NCBI GenBank assembly: GCA_022711595.1
Contig: JAKLET010000027.1
Coordinates: 1-52,133, forward strand
Source: Deltaproteobacteria bacterium
GTDB lineage: Bacteria; Desulfobacterota; Syntrophorhabdia; Syntrophorhabdales; Syntrophorhabdaceae
Direction: 5' to 3'
Length of the DNA: 52,133 nt
The translations under genes were made by a program, and so were the position numbers. The notes below the pieces were generated by a model, which was given only the letters and a program-made list of their open reading frames with translations, ran no database searches and was not told where the DNA came from. Position 1 is the first letter of the stretch; each line of letters begins with the position of its first letter. Shown one piece after another: positions 32,839-40,584 of this stretch.

Positions 32839-33825
32839 ATGAAAAAGACCGCCATTGTCGGGACGGGTTCATATCTTCCCGAGCACATCATGACCAATTT
32901 CGACATCGAGAAATTCCTTGACACATCCGATGAATGGATCTACACCCGCACAGGCATAAAGGAGCGCAGGATAGCCGACAAAGGACAGGCCACCTCGGAC
33001 CTGTGCAAAGTTGCCTGTGAAAGGGCCATGGACATGGCCGGTGTAAAGGCAGCGGACATTGACCTCATCATCCTTGCCACCATCACTCCCGATACACATT
33101 GCCCCGCGGGTTCAAACTGGCTCGAGGCCAAACTGGGCTGCGATAACGCGGTTTCCTTCGATGTCACTGCTGCCTGTTCCGGGTTCCTCTTTGCACTTCA
33201 CGTTGCGGACAAGTTCATCAAGGCGGGCGCAAACAAGAATGTCCTTGTCGTTGCGGGTGAGATCATGAGCCGGGTCGTGAACTGGAAGGAGCGGGAGAGC
33301 TGCATCCTCTGGGGTGACGGCGCCGGGGCTGCGGTTGTGACGGAATCGGACGAGGGCGCGCAGGTGCTTTCCACCCACATCCACACGGACGGTGCGGCGG
33401 GCGACACACTCCTCATGCCCGGCGGCGGATCGAAAACGACGCCCATTTCTCATGAGAGTGTCGACAAGGGCCTCCACTTCCTCAAGATGATCGAGGCAAA
33501 CAAGTCCTTCAAGGTGGCCGTGAACCGTTTTGCCGAAGCGAGCGAAGAAGCCGCCGCGGCGAGCGGTTATACCATAGGCGACATGGATGTCATCATTCCC
33601 CACCAGGCCAACCTGAGGATCCTCCAGGGCGTTGCGAAGAAACTGGGTGTTCCCATAGAGAAGATATACATGACTATTGAGAAGTACGGAAATATCTCTT
33701 CAGCGACGGTCCCCATTGCCCTCGATGAGGCTGTTCGCAACGGTACGATCAGGAAAGAGTCCCTGGTGCTTCTCACTGCCTTCGGAGGCGGCCTCACGTG
33801 GGGGAGCAGCCTCATTCGGTGGTAA
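32839..33825 (+). CDS. fabH: 3-oxoacyl-ACP synthase III (FabH type)
   Basis: A 328-residue condensing enzyme. The catalytic triad is Cys in TAACSGFLFAL (near 113), His in IPHQANLRI (near 255) and Asn in KYGNISSATVP (near 285). N-terminal GTGSYLPE and DTSDEWIYTRTGIKERRI are typical. It joins acetyl-CoA with malonyl-ACP to start fatty acid synthesis. The ATG at 32839 is chosen because the protein family begins at MKKTAIVGTG; an upstream ATG at 32743 would read through the promoter. It stands alone, without other fab genes nearby, and is followed by a tRNA gene. Confidence 0.94.
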   Translation: MKKTAIVGTGSYLPEHIMTNFDIEKFLDTSDEWIYTRTGIKERRIADKGQATSDLCKVACERAMDMAGVKAADIDLIILATITPDTHCPAGSNWLEAKLGCDNAVSFDVTAACSGFLFALHVADKFIKAGANKNVLVVAGEIMSRVVNWKERESCILWGDGAGAAVVTESDEGAQVLSTHIHTDGAAGDTLLMPGGGSKTTPISHESVDKGLHFLKMIEANKSFKVAVNRFAEASEEAAAASGYTIGDMDVIIPHQANLRILQGVAKKLGVPIEKIYMTIEKYGNISSATVPIALDEAVRNGTIRKESLVLLTAFGGGLTWGSSLIRW

Positions 33826-33829
33826 CGGG

Positions 33830-33858
33830 TTTACATTTGTCCGGGAAGCGTTTACAAT
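33830..33858 (+). promoter_or_regulatory. Predicted promoter of the tRNA-Ser gene
   Basis: TTTACA (33830-33835), 17-bp spacer, TACAAT (33853-33858), placing the start about 4 bp before the mature tRNA. Confidence 0.6.
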
Positions 33859-33868
33859 TATCAATACC

Positions 33869-33958
33869 GGAGGGATGGCTGAGCGGCCGAAAGCGGCGGT
33901 CTTGAAAACCGTTGGGCATGCAAGTGCCCCGTGGGTTCGAATCCTACTCCCTCCGCCA
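33869..33958 (+). tRNA. tRNA-Ser (anticodon UGA)
   Basis: A 90-nt class II tRNA. The acceptor stem GGAGGGA (33869-33875) pairs with TCCCTCC (33948-33954), followed by discriminator G and an encoded CCA. The anticodon loop CTTGAAA (33901-33907) gives TGA at 33903-33905. A long variable arm (GGGCATGCAAGTGCCC region) and the GGTTCGAATCC T-loop are present. It reads UCA and related serine codons. No U-rich terminator is obvious downstream, and no integrated element lies at its 3' end. Confidence 0.96.
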
Positions 33959-34060
33959 TTATTCCACCATATAATACATTGAAAATTTACATACCCTCGA
34001 ATGCGGATCCATCCCGGAACCATGCGCCGTGATTTTTAAGAGGGGTCCCGGTCATAAGGT

Positions 34061-35233
34061 TCAGAGCACCTTTTTCGCGTAGGGGATTTTCCTGATGAAG
34101 TAATGGCAGACAAGGAAGGTGAGGACCGTCCCGATGATGAAGACGGAAATGAACTTCACGAAAGGATAGCCGAGGAGGCTGTTCCGGGCGTACCAGGTGA
34201 CGGCGATGATAACGGGGGAGTGGAAGATGAAGGCCGCGTATGCGTCCTGGGCCATCGAGCGGACAATGCCGGGCTGGCCGTTGAGAAATGTCCTGAAGAG
34301 ATATGTAAGGCTGATGGAACTGCCAACAGCGATGAAGGTGCCCACATATGTTGCGGCGAGGGTCTTCAGAGAGAGGCCTCCCCTCAGGAAGGAAAGGCTT
34401 TCGCCCGCGCTCCAGGACTGGACGATGAAAAAGATGTAGACGCAGACCGCCGCCAATGTGATGACTGTCCACTGCCTGCCGATGACGTCTGTCAGCTTGT
34501 CGAGCCATTGATTGCGATATGCCAGGATCCCTGTAAAGAAGAACGCCACGTATTCGGCATAGTTTCCGAGACGGAGGTGGAAGATCTGCTTTTCCGACGG
34601 AAGGTAGATGCGCATTACGAATGTGAAGGCGGCGAGGACGATGATGGAGATGACGATAATGCCGTTGCCCGGGAAGGGAAGGCCTTCGCGCTTTTCTCGC
34701 CGGGTCGGCCTGGCCGCCGCCTTCCAGGCCGCGTAGACAAGGGAGAAGACGAGGAGCACTTCCAAAAACCACGCGGGACCGGGAGCGGCGTTCTTCATGA
34801 GAAAGATGTTCGTAAGATAAGAGTACTGCGGGGAGAGCGTCTCCCATTTGAGGAGGTAAACTATGGTCGGACGGATGAACAGCGCGAATATGGCAAGCGG
34901 TATGCCGATGCGGATGAAACGGTCCTTGATGAATGCCCGTGTACCTTTCCTGTCCAGGGAGCCGGGTGTGAAATATCCCGAGATAAGGAAGAAACATGCC
35001 AGAACCCAGGTCCTGCCCACACCCATGAGGATGTTGAGAACGAGATTGGTGAAGGGGTCGTAGAGATGCTGGTAAAAATACCATCCGCTGTCGGCGGCGT
35101 AGGTGAGGCAGATATGGTGAAGGATGACAAGGAAGGTGAAGGAGAGCCTCAGGTTGTCGAGATAAAGCATCCGCTGCGCTGATTTTATCGGTTGAGGCCG
35201 GGAGGCCGGGGTTTGTTCTGCGCTCATCTGCAT
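34061..35233 (-). CDS. Acyltransferase 3 (OafA/NolL-type) membrane protein
   Basis: A 390-residue protein with about ten helices. It opens with the family motif YLDNLR (about 24-29) and the essential His pair in VILHHI, and a later VLNILMGVGRTWVLACFFLISGYF segment that is typical of acyltransferase 3. Members transfer acetyl or other acyl groups to exported sugars, lipopolysaccharide or peptidoglycan. An N-terminal 20-residue soluble leader is Pro/Gln-rich. Two ATGs at the start (codons 1 and 3) both lack a strong ribosome site. A longer frame on the same strand at 33987-35255 is a frame-shifted shadow. It is a single gene, divergent from an MFS exporter; the target is unknown. Confidence 0.85.
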   Translation of the reverse strand: MQMSAEQTPASRPQPIKSAQRMLYLDNLRLSFTFLVILHHICLTYAADSGWYFYQHLYDPFTNLVLNILMGVGRTWVLACFFLISGYFTPGSLDRKGTRAFIKDRFIRIGIPLAIFALFIRPTIVYLLKWETLSPQYSYLTNIFLMKNAAPGPAWFLEVLLVFSLVYAAWKAAARPTRREKREGLPFPGNGIIVISIIVLAAFTFVMRIYLPSEKQIFHLRLGNYAEYVAFFFTGILAYRNQWLDKLTDVIGRQWTVITLAAVCVYIFFIVQSWSAGESLSFLRGGLSLKTLAATYVGTFIAVGSSISLTYLFRTFLNGQPGIVRSMAQDAYAAFIFHSPVIIAVTWYARNSLLGYPFVKFISVFIIGTVLTFLVCHYFIRKIPYAKKVL

Positions 35234-35360
35234 ATTGAGTTATCCATTTTGACATAACCTGCGTGCAAGTTCAACCCCATTCTCCCGTGCTCAGGAAGAT
35301 TATCACCCGTCCCAGAAAAGCCTTGCGCAAGTGCGTGAAAGATTGTAAATAATTGCATTC

Positions 35361-36809
35361 ATGACGCAGCCCGGCAGATACGCATATCTTCTCATTGTTA
35401 TCAGCGTCGCCTTCAGTTCTTTTCTGGTGCGTCTCAACAATTACATGGTCAACATCTCTTTGCCTACCATCACACGCTCTTTCGGTGTGACCTCCAGCGA
35501 TGCCTCGCGAATAATCTCCTCCTACCTCCTTATCATCACGACGACGCTCCTGCTCTTCGGCAAGCTTGGCGACAGGATAGGGCTGAAGCGGGTCTTCATT
35601 TCGGGCTATATTATTTTTACCGTGGGCTCGCTCATGTGCGGACTGTCCCATAATATCGACATGCTCATCGGTTCGCGGTTCATCCAGGGCATTGGCAGTG
35701 CCATGCTGCTGGCTGTGAGTTTTGCCATCATCTCCCATTTTCTCCCCGAGGGAAACACGGGCTGGGCCTTCGGCATCACATCCACCGCCTCCGCCCTCGG
35801 CGTGGCGACGGGCGCGCCTGTGGGCGGGATAATCACGGGATATCTCTCCTGGAACTGGTCGTTCTTCATCAATGTTCCCGTCGGCATTGTTGCGGTAATC
35901 GTGGCGACACGGTACATACCGGCCGCGAAGCCCGACAGGGGACCAGCACAAGAAACAGGCGGAGGAAGGTTCGACTTTCTCGGGACCGTCCTGAGCTTCG
36001 CCGGACTGGGGCTTCTCATTTACAGCCTCAACAACGGCAACAAGTACGGGTGGCTCTCTCCTGTTGTCATCGGCGCTCTGGCCGGTGCCGTTGTGATCAT
36101 CGGGTTTTTTATCTTCTGGGAAAAACGTCACAAGAATCCCCTGCTTCACCTGGAGCTTTTTTTGAATCCCCGGTATACCTTCGCGCTTGTGGCCACCTTT
36201 CTTGTCTATATGCTCATATCGGGGAACGCCTTTCTCATGCCTTTTTATCTTGAGGTGATGAAAGGGCTGAACGCCCAAGCAGCGGGCCTGATGCTCCTCA
36301 TCTATTCCATCATCTATGTCATCCTCTCGCCAGTGGCAGGCAGGCTCTCCGACAGGGTAGATCCCTCCCTGCTGTGTACCATCTCCATGACGTCGGCAAC
36401 GGCCTGTGTCCTGTTCTTCTCTTTCACACTTCATTGGACAGGCCTCACCGTTGTTGTCGTCTATCTCATCTGGCTCGCACTCTCCCTGGTCCTTTTCTTC
36501 TCACCCAACAACAACCAGATCATGAGCTACGCGCCACCGGACAAGAAAGGTGTATCGTCAGGGCTCTTCAACACTACAACGAACCTCGGCATGGTTGTCG
36601 GCGTCACTGTCATCGAGGTTGTATTTGCAGCGAGCGCTTACGGACCGGGAGGTCCCCCGGTGAAAACGGCGCTCAAGGGCTTGACTGCAGAAACCGCCCT
36701 TTCAGGGTTCCAGCATGCATACCTGGCGGGAGCGTTGTGCTGCATGCTGGCGCTTGTCTTCTCTTTTTTGGGGAAAAAGCGGGCGCGGACCGGCGGTCCC
36801 AGAAGTTAG
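35361..36809 (+). CDS. MFS transporter, DHA2 (EmrB/QacA-like) drug:proton antiporter family
   Basis: A 482-residue exporter with about 14 helices. Motif A is GKLGDRIGLKRVF (about 67-79), the antiporter motif C is GAPVGGIITGYLSWNW (about 153-168), and a second-half motif near GRLSDRVD is present. Such proteins expel drugs, dyes or metabolites using the proton gradient. No membrane-fusion partner gene is adjacent, so it may act alone at the inner membrane. The ATG lacks a Shine-Dalgarno, and a TTGCGC-17-TAAATA promoter (35323-35351) lies only about 9 bp upstream, again suggesting a very short leader. It converges with the HATPase-GNAT gene with a 21-bp gap. Confidence 0.9.
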   Translation: MTQPGRYAYLLIVISVAFSSFLVRLNNYMVNISLPTITRSFGVTSSDASRIISSYLLIITTTLLLFGKLGDRIGLKRVFISGYIIFTVGSLMCGLSHNIDMLIGSRFIQGIGSAMLLAVSFAIISHFLPEGNTGWAFGITSTASALGVATGAPVGGIITGYLSWNWSFFINVPVGIVAVIVATRYIPAAKPDRGPAQETGGGRFDFLGTVLSFAGLGLLIYSLNNGNKYGWLSPVVIGALAGAVVIIGFFIFWEKRHKNPLLHLELFLNPRYTFALVATFLVYMLISGNAFLMPFYLEVMKGLNAQAAGLMLLIYSIIYVILSPVAGRLSDRVDPSLLCTISMTSATACVLFFSFTLHWTGLTVVVVYLIWLALSLVLFFSPNNNQIMSYAPPDKKGVSSGLFNTTTNLGMVVGVTVIEVVFAASAYGPGGPPVKTALKGLTAETALSGFQHAYLAGALCCMLALVFSFLGKKRARTGGPRS

Positions 36810-36830
36810 AAAGGCCGCGGTGAATGGGTA

Positions 36831-38342
36831 TCATTTCCTGTTCGGATCGTTGGATTCGACGTACGCGAGAATCTCCTGTCCTACCTCGTCAGCGATTTTT
36901 ATCTTGCCGTAATCGATGGGTACATTGTTGAGGTATTGCAGAAGCAACGCGTCCCCCACGTGGGAAAAGGGAAGGATGCCAGCGAAGAAGAAACCCATGT
37001 CCTCGAAACGCGGGCACATTACAGCTGTCATGGGGTCCCGGAGGTTCAGATAAAGCGTTATCTGCTCCATTTTCTGGTAGCACAGATCTTTCAGTATTAG
37101 ACCTACCTGAGGAACAGTCTGTTTCCCGAAGTGTTCGACCTCGATGACGGCCCTCTGGTATGTGGGCACGACGGTCACCTTCACCTCCGCTTCCTCTTCG
37201 GCCCTGGGCGTGAGACCCGACGGAGGTTCGGTAAAGATCCTCTTTATGCCGACGGAGCTGTATATCTTTTCAGTCATCTTCCTGTGCCGGGCAGGGGGAT
37301 ATAGTTCTATGTCGCCAGGGTCGTCGACAACGCGGTAGCCGTAGGCTACTGATTCGCGCTGAGAAAGGGCGGCCTGTATCCCTTTAAAGGATCTGTCTGC
37401 AGGGATAAGGCCCACCACGACGGCGCAGCGCCTGAACCCTGCCTTTTGTCCCGCCTTCTGGGCATAGACGTGGTTCGTCACCGCCTTGCTGAATATGCCG
37501 GCGAGACCGACGGCGCGTGCTTCCTCGACAAGCTTTGTTATCATGATGCTCTGGCAGCCCTGGCCCCTGAAACCAGGCTCAACGACGGCCATTGCCGCCT
37601 CCGCGGTCTTGCTCGACGCATCGTCCCTGACGAGGGCCGCGTGCCCGACGACACGGTCGTCCCCGGGGGTCACGGTAACCACGGAAATGATGGTGCCGTC
37701 ATCATGGCGCTGGGCCAGCTTCTCCGGGTAGTAGATGGTATCGATGCCGTAGGAATAGCCGTAGGCCCGGTAAAAAAGCTTTGACACATCATAGACCTCG
37801 GAAGGCCGTATGCGGCGAATGGAAAAGTCTTTTTTCTCCGGCGGCCCGGGCGTCTTGACAGGCTCGGGGAAGGGTGCCAGTTCAGACTCCGTCTGCATCT
37901 CCTCTATGCTCTTGTAGGGAAGGTACTTGATAAGGTGGAGTTCCTTTCCTTCGCGGCCGAGGTTGTGGAAGAATATCTCGTCAACGCTGTGCTTGATCAG
38001 ATGCGAGCCGAGCCCCGACTGGTGAGCGGTGTCGATGCCGGAGGGCGGAACGTACTGAGGCACGAGCTGAGGCGAATAGGGCAGCCCCTTGTCTTTGATT
38101 ATGATCCTGATCCCGGCGGTAATGGGGTCTATTATCACCTGATAGTTCGCTTTCTCGCCGGGTTCAAAGGCATGCCGCACCACGTTCACGATGGCCTCTT
38201 CCAGGGCAATAAGGACCATTGTTGTGTCCCGTTTGCTATAGCCGCGGCGCCCCATCACTTCCGAAACGAAAGCCTGGATAGCGGGAAGATATTCAAGATC
38301 GTTTGGAACAGTAAGGCAGGAGCCTTCGATAAGGGGTTCCAT
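36831..38342 (-). CDS. RsbW-like ATPase domain fused to GNAT acetyltransferase
   Basis: A 503-residue fusion. Residues 1-140 form a serine-kinase/anti-sigma-type HATPase: N-box ALEEAIVNVVRHAF, G1 KDKGLPYSP (DxGxP) and G2 SGLGSHLIK. After a Pro-rich linker, about 165-310 is a GNAT domain with acetyl-CoA motif VEPGFRGQGCQSIM. The last 190 residues are a further domain I do not recognise. The ATPase part would bind or phosphorylate a partner-switch protein, and the GNAT part acetylate a target. The ATG at 38342 is chosen over upstream ATGs because GGAGG lies directly before it. No sigma factor or anti-anti-sigma gene is adjacent, so partners are unknown. Confidence 0.85.
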   Translation of the reverse strand: MEPLIEGSCLTVPNDLEYLPAIQAFVSEVMGRRGYSKRDTTMVLIALEEAIVNVVRHAFEPGEKANYQVIIDPITAGIRIIIKDKGLPYSPQLVPQYVPPSGIDTAHQSGLGSHLIKHSVDEIFFHNLGREGKELHLIKYLPYKSIEEMQTESELAPFPEPVKTPGPPEKKDFSIRRIRPSEVYDVSKLFYRAYGYSYGIDTIYYPEKLAQRHDDGTIISVVTVTPGDDRVVGHAALVRDDASSKTAEAAMAVVEPGFRGQGCQSIMITKLVEEARAVGLAGIFSKAVTNHVYAQKAGQKAGFRRCAVVVGLIPADRSFKGIQAALSQRESVAYGYRVVDDPGDIELYPPARHRKMTEKIYSSVGIKRIFTEPPSGLTPRAEEEAEVKVTVVPTYQRAVIEVEHFGKQTVPQVGLILKDLCYQKMEQITLYLNLRDPMTAVMCPRFEDMGFFFAGILPFSHVGDALLLQYLNNVPIDYGKIKIADEVGQEILAYVESNDPNRK

Positions 38343-38601
38343 TTTTTCCTCCGCAGGGTAGTCGTAAGAATGATGAATCAGGTGACAGTCATTATACTCC
38401 ATACAGATTTTTGTATTCATCAAAAAAGAACACATTTTCAAGATAAAATGCACTTTTCCGGACCATTACCATTGATTCTTTCCTTCTCCAGGCTACCGGC
38501 AATCCGGTTGTTCGGGCCTTGTTTTTTTGCAAACTCCTTGATAATATCGTATATATATAATAAAGAAAAAAATCAGCAAGTTCTCACGATCGGAAGGGGC
38601 A

Positions 38602-38910
38602 ATGAAACGTTCGAAGACAATCACTCTTGTGCTTCTCACGGGGACACTTCTGCTGGGGTGCGGTGAAAAAGAGGACGTGCGGAACAAGTATGCAAGCTGG
38701 GATGACTGTGTGGCTGATTACAAGGACCCGGCCAAATGCAAGATGGAGCAGGAGAGGACATCCAGCGGCATGAGAATGTATTATTTCGGTCCGTGGTATC
38801 GTTCTTCCCAGGCCCGCAACAGCACTTACAATCCCTCTTTTTCAAGCGGTAAGTCGATCGGTGTTTCGCGGGGCGGGTTTGGATCGTCGGCCCGCTCATC
38901 GTCTTCATAA
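38602..38910 (+). CDS. YgiB-like (DUF1190) lipoprotein, compact form
   Basis: A 102-residue lipoprotein. The signal peptide ends in the lipobox LLLGC (Cys at residue 20). The pattern YASWDDCVADYKDPAKC (about 30-46) resembles the YATREDCVAEFGEGQC repeat of E. coli YgiB, and the end VSRGGFGSSARSSS matches its Gly/Ser-rich tail. The protein is about half the length of YgiB and lacks the first cysteine repeat. A strong ribosome site GGAAGGGG precedes the ATG. It lies 6 bp before a YgiC-like ATP-grasp gene, the same pairing as ygiB-ygiC in enterobacteria, which supports the assignment. The two cysteines may form a disulfide. The function of the family is unknown. Confidence 0.8.
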   Translation: MKRSKTITLVLLTGTLLLGCGEKEDVRNKYASWDDCVADYKDPAKCKMEQERTSSGMRMYYFGPWYRSSQARNSTYNPSFSSGKSIGVSRGGFGSSARSSSS

Positions 38911-38916
38911 AAGCGC

Positions 38917-40035
38917 ATGCAGCGGATCAAACTTGACAGGATACGCGACGACTGGAAATCAAAGGTGGAGAGCGTCGGTTTTTATTTTCACGAGATTGAC
39001 GGCTTGCCATACTGGGATGAGTCGGTTTTTTACGAGTTTACGGCAGACCAGATAGACCATGTCGAAGCGGTCACCGAAGAGCTTTACAGGATGTGCAGGA
39101 ATCTTGTGGAGCATGTCTTCTATAATAACCTTTCTTCCAGATTGGCGATCCCCGAACCTTTTTTTGAATACGCAAAGGAATCGTGGCGGGCATCTGAGCC
39201 TTCGATCTACGGGCGTTTCGACCTCTGGTGGGACGGGCGGTCGGAACCGAAGCTTCTCGAGTTCAATGCCGACACCCCGACAGCGCTGTTCGAGGCAAGC
39301 GTCATCCAGTACTACTGGCTCCAGGACATGTTCCCTTCCAAGGACCAGTTCAATTCCATCCATGAAAAGCTCATGGATGTCCTGGGTGGAAAGATAAAGA
39401 GGTTTGCCGGATACGAGACCCTGTATACATCGTCGGTCAAAGACAGCGTCGAAGACCTTACCACAACAGAGTATATAAGGGATGTTGCAACGCAGGCCGG
39501 CCTCAAGACAGAGCACATATACATTGACGAAGTGGGATATGACAACGAAAATAAATACTTCGTCGATCTCGGCAACAACAGGATCCGTTGCATGTTCAAA
39601 CTTTATCCATGGGAATGGTTGATAAGGGAGGAATTCGGGCCACATCTGCTGGAAAGGAGCCTCACCCTTCTCGAGCCTGCCTGGAAAATGGTATTGAGCA
39701 ATAAGGCCATCCTGCCGATCCTGTGGGAGATGTATCCAGGCCACAAGAACCTTCTCCCGTCATATTTCGAGCCCAGGGAAAGCAGTGTTACCTATGTTGA
39801 GAAGCCTTACTTTTCGCGGGAAGGGGAAAATATCATCGTAAGTGACCGGTTCAGCGCCGGGAAACCTGGGGTTATCTACCAGGAATATATGCAGCTGCCC
39901 GATTTTTCAGGCAGTTATCCAGTTATCGGATCATGGATTGTGGGGACCGAACCTGCCGGTATCGGTATCCGGGAGGACACGAATCCGATAACAAACAATC
40001 TGAGCAGATTCGTTCCCCATCTTTTTGACGATTAA
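38917..40035 (+). CDS. Glutathionylspermidine synthase-like ATP-grasp ligase (YgiC/YjfC type)
   Basis: A 372-residue protein without the amidase half of E. coli Gss, so of YgiC/YjfC type. Diagnostic segments are YGRFDLWWDG, LLEFNADTPTALFEAS (about 114-129) and the C-terminal IGIREDTNPITNNLSRFVPH, holding the ATP/Mg-binding and amide-ligase residues. ATP-grasp members join an amine to a carboxylate through an acyl phosphate. The YgiC group has been predicted to modify a peptide or protein rather than make glutathionylspermidine. It is preceded by the YgiB-like lipoprotein (6 bp) and followed by a small membrane protein (23 bp), so the three probably act together at the envelope. Confidence 0.92.
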   Translation: MQRIKLDRIRDDWKSKVESVGFYFHEIDGLPYWDESVFYEFTADQIDHVEAVTEELYRMCRNLVEHVFYNNLSSRLAIPEPFFEYAKESWRASEPSIYGRFDLWWDGRSEPKLLEFNADTPTALFEASVIQYYWLQDMFPSKDQFNSIHEKLMDVLGGKIKRFAGYETLYTSSVKDSVEDLTTTEYIRDVATQAGLKTEHIYIDEVGYDNENKYFVDLGNNRIRCMFKLYPWEWLIREEFGPHLLERSLTLLEPAWKMVLSNKAILPILWEMYPGHKNLLPSYFEPRESSVTYVEKPYFSREGENIIVSDRFSAGKPGVIYQEYMQLPDFSGSYPVIGSWIVGTEPAGIGIREDTNPITNNLSRFVPHLFDD

Positions 40036-40058
40036 ATATACAAAGGAGAGGAAATCTC

Positions 40059-40496
40059 ATGGATCAATCAAATACAGGCAAAGGTTACGAATTCAGCCAG
40101 GAAGAGAACATGGTCCTCCTTGGTCTCTCAAAAGACCTGACAAGACTTGGAATCGCGATTCTCGTCGCCGGCATTCTTCTTGTCCTCTATCTTGTCGTGT
40201 CCTTTATCGATCCCGTTTCGGTCCTCCAGGTAAGCGACGCGAGGCACACCGCCCTTTCCGTTCTGGACTATGCGGTATGGGGGCTTATCTCTTTGCTTGT
40301 CATTTATATGAGCGCAACGATCATCAAGCTGGCTATACCTGTAAAGATGATCGCAACGACATCCGGGCTGGACATCCCCTACCTGATGGGTTTCCTGAAG
40401 CACCTCAGCACACTTTCAAGGGTTTCCTTCGCGAGCCTTATAGTAATATGTGTTCTCATGGCCTTCAGCCTTGCCATGCTCATCCTGGTCTTCTGA
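40059..40496 (+). CDS. Small membrane protein of unknown function
   Basis: A 145-residue protein with three predicted helices, at about 29-51, 71-93 and 118-143, and a hydrophilic 25-residue N terminus. I do not recognise a family. It occupies the place held by DUF350 (YjfL-type) membrane proteins near other YgiC/YjfC-like ligases, but lacks their usual four-helix look, so it may be a functional analogue only. An AAAGGAGAGGA ribosome site and a 23-bp gap after the ligase gene argue for one operon. It converges with the PocR kinase gene. Confidence 0.75.
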   Translation: MDQSNTGKGYEFSQEENMVLLGLSKDLTRLGIAILVAGILLVLYLVVSFIDPVSVLQVSDARHTALSVLDYAVWGLISLLVIYMSATIIKLAIPVKMIATTSGLDIPYLMGFLKHLSTLSRVSFASLIVICVLMAFSLAMLILVF

Positions 40497-40584
40497 CAGG
40501 CAGTCTTCAGGAGGTTTGTCAAAAAAGGGGTCTTCCTTTTCCGTCAACAATCTATAAACATGGAAGGACAAAGGAGATTCTACG

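Noticed and set aside
33869-34060. Possible integration (att) site at the tRNA-Ser 3' end
   Set aside because: No integrase, no repeated copy of the tRNA 3' end and no compositional break are visible nearby.
34103-35182. A 359-codon plus-strand frame
   Set aside because: It is antisense to the acyltransferase gene and gives an acidic low-complexity peptide without motifs or ribosome site.
33987-35255. A 422-codon open frame on the minus strand
   Set aside because: It is frame-shifted relative to the acyltransferase 3 gene on the same strand, is rich in Arg, His and Pro, and shows no domain pattern, whereas the other frame has clear helices and family motifs.
35271-36434. A 387-codon minus-strand frame
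   Set aside because: Antisense shadow of the MFS exporter; biased Arg/Glu/His composition and no recognisable domain.
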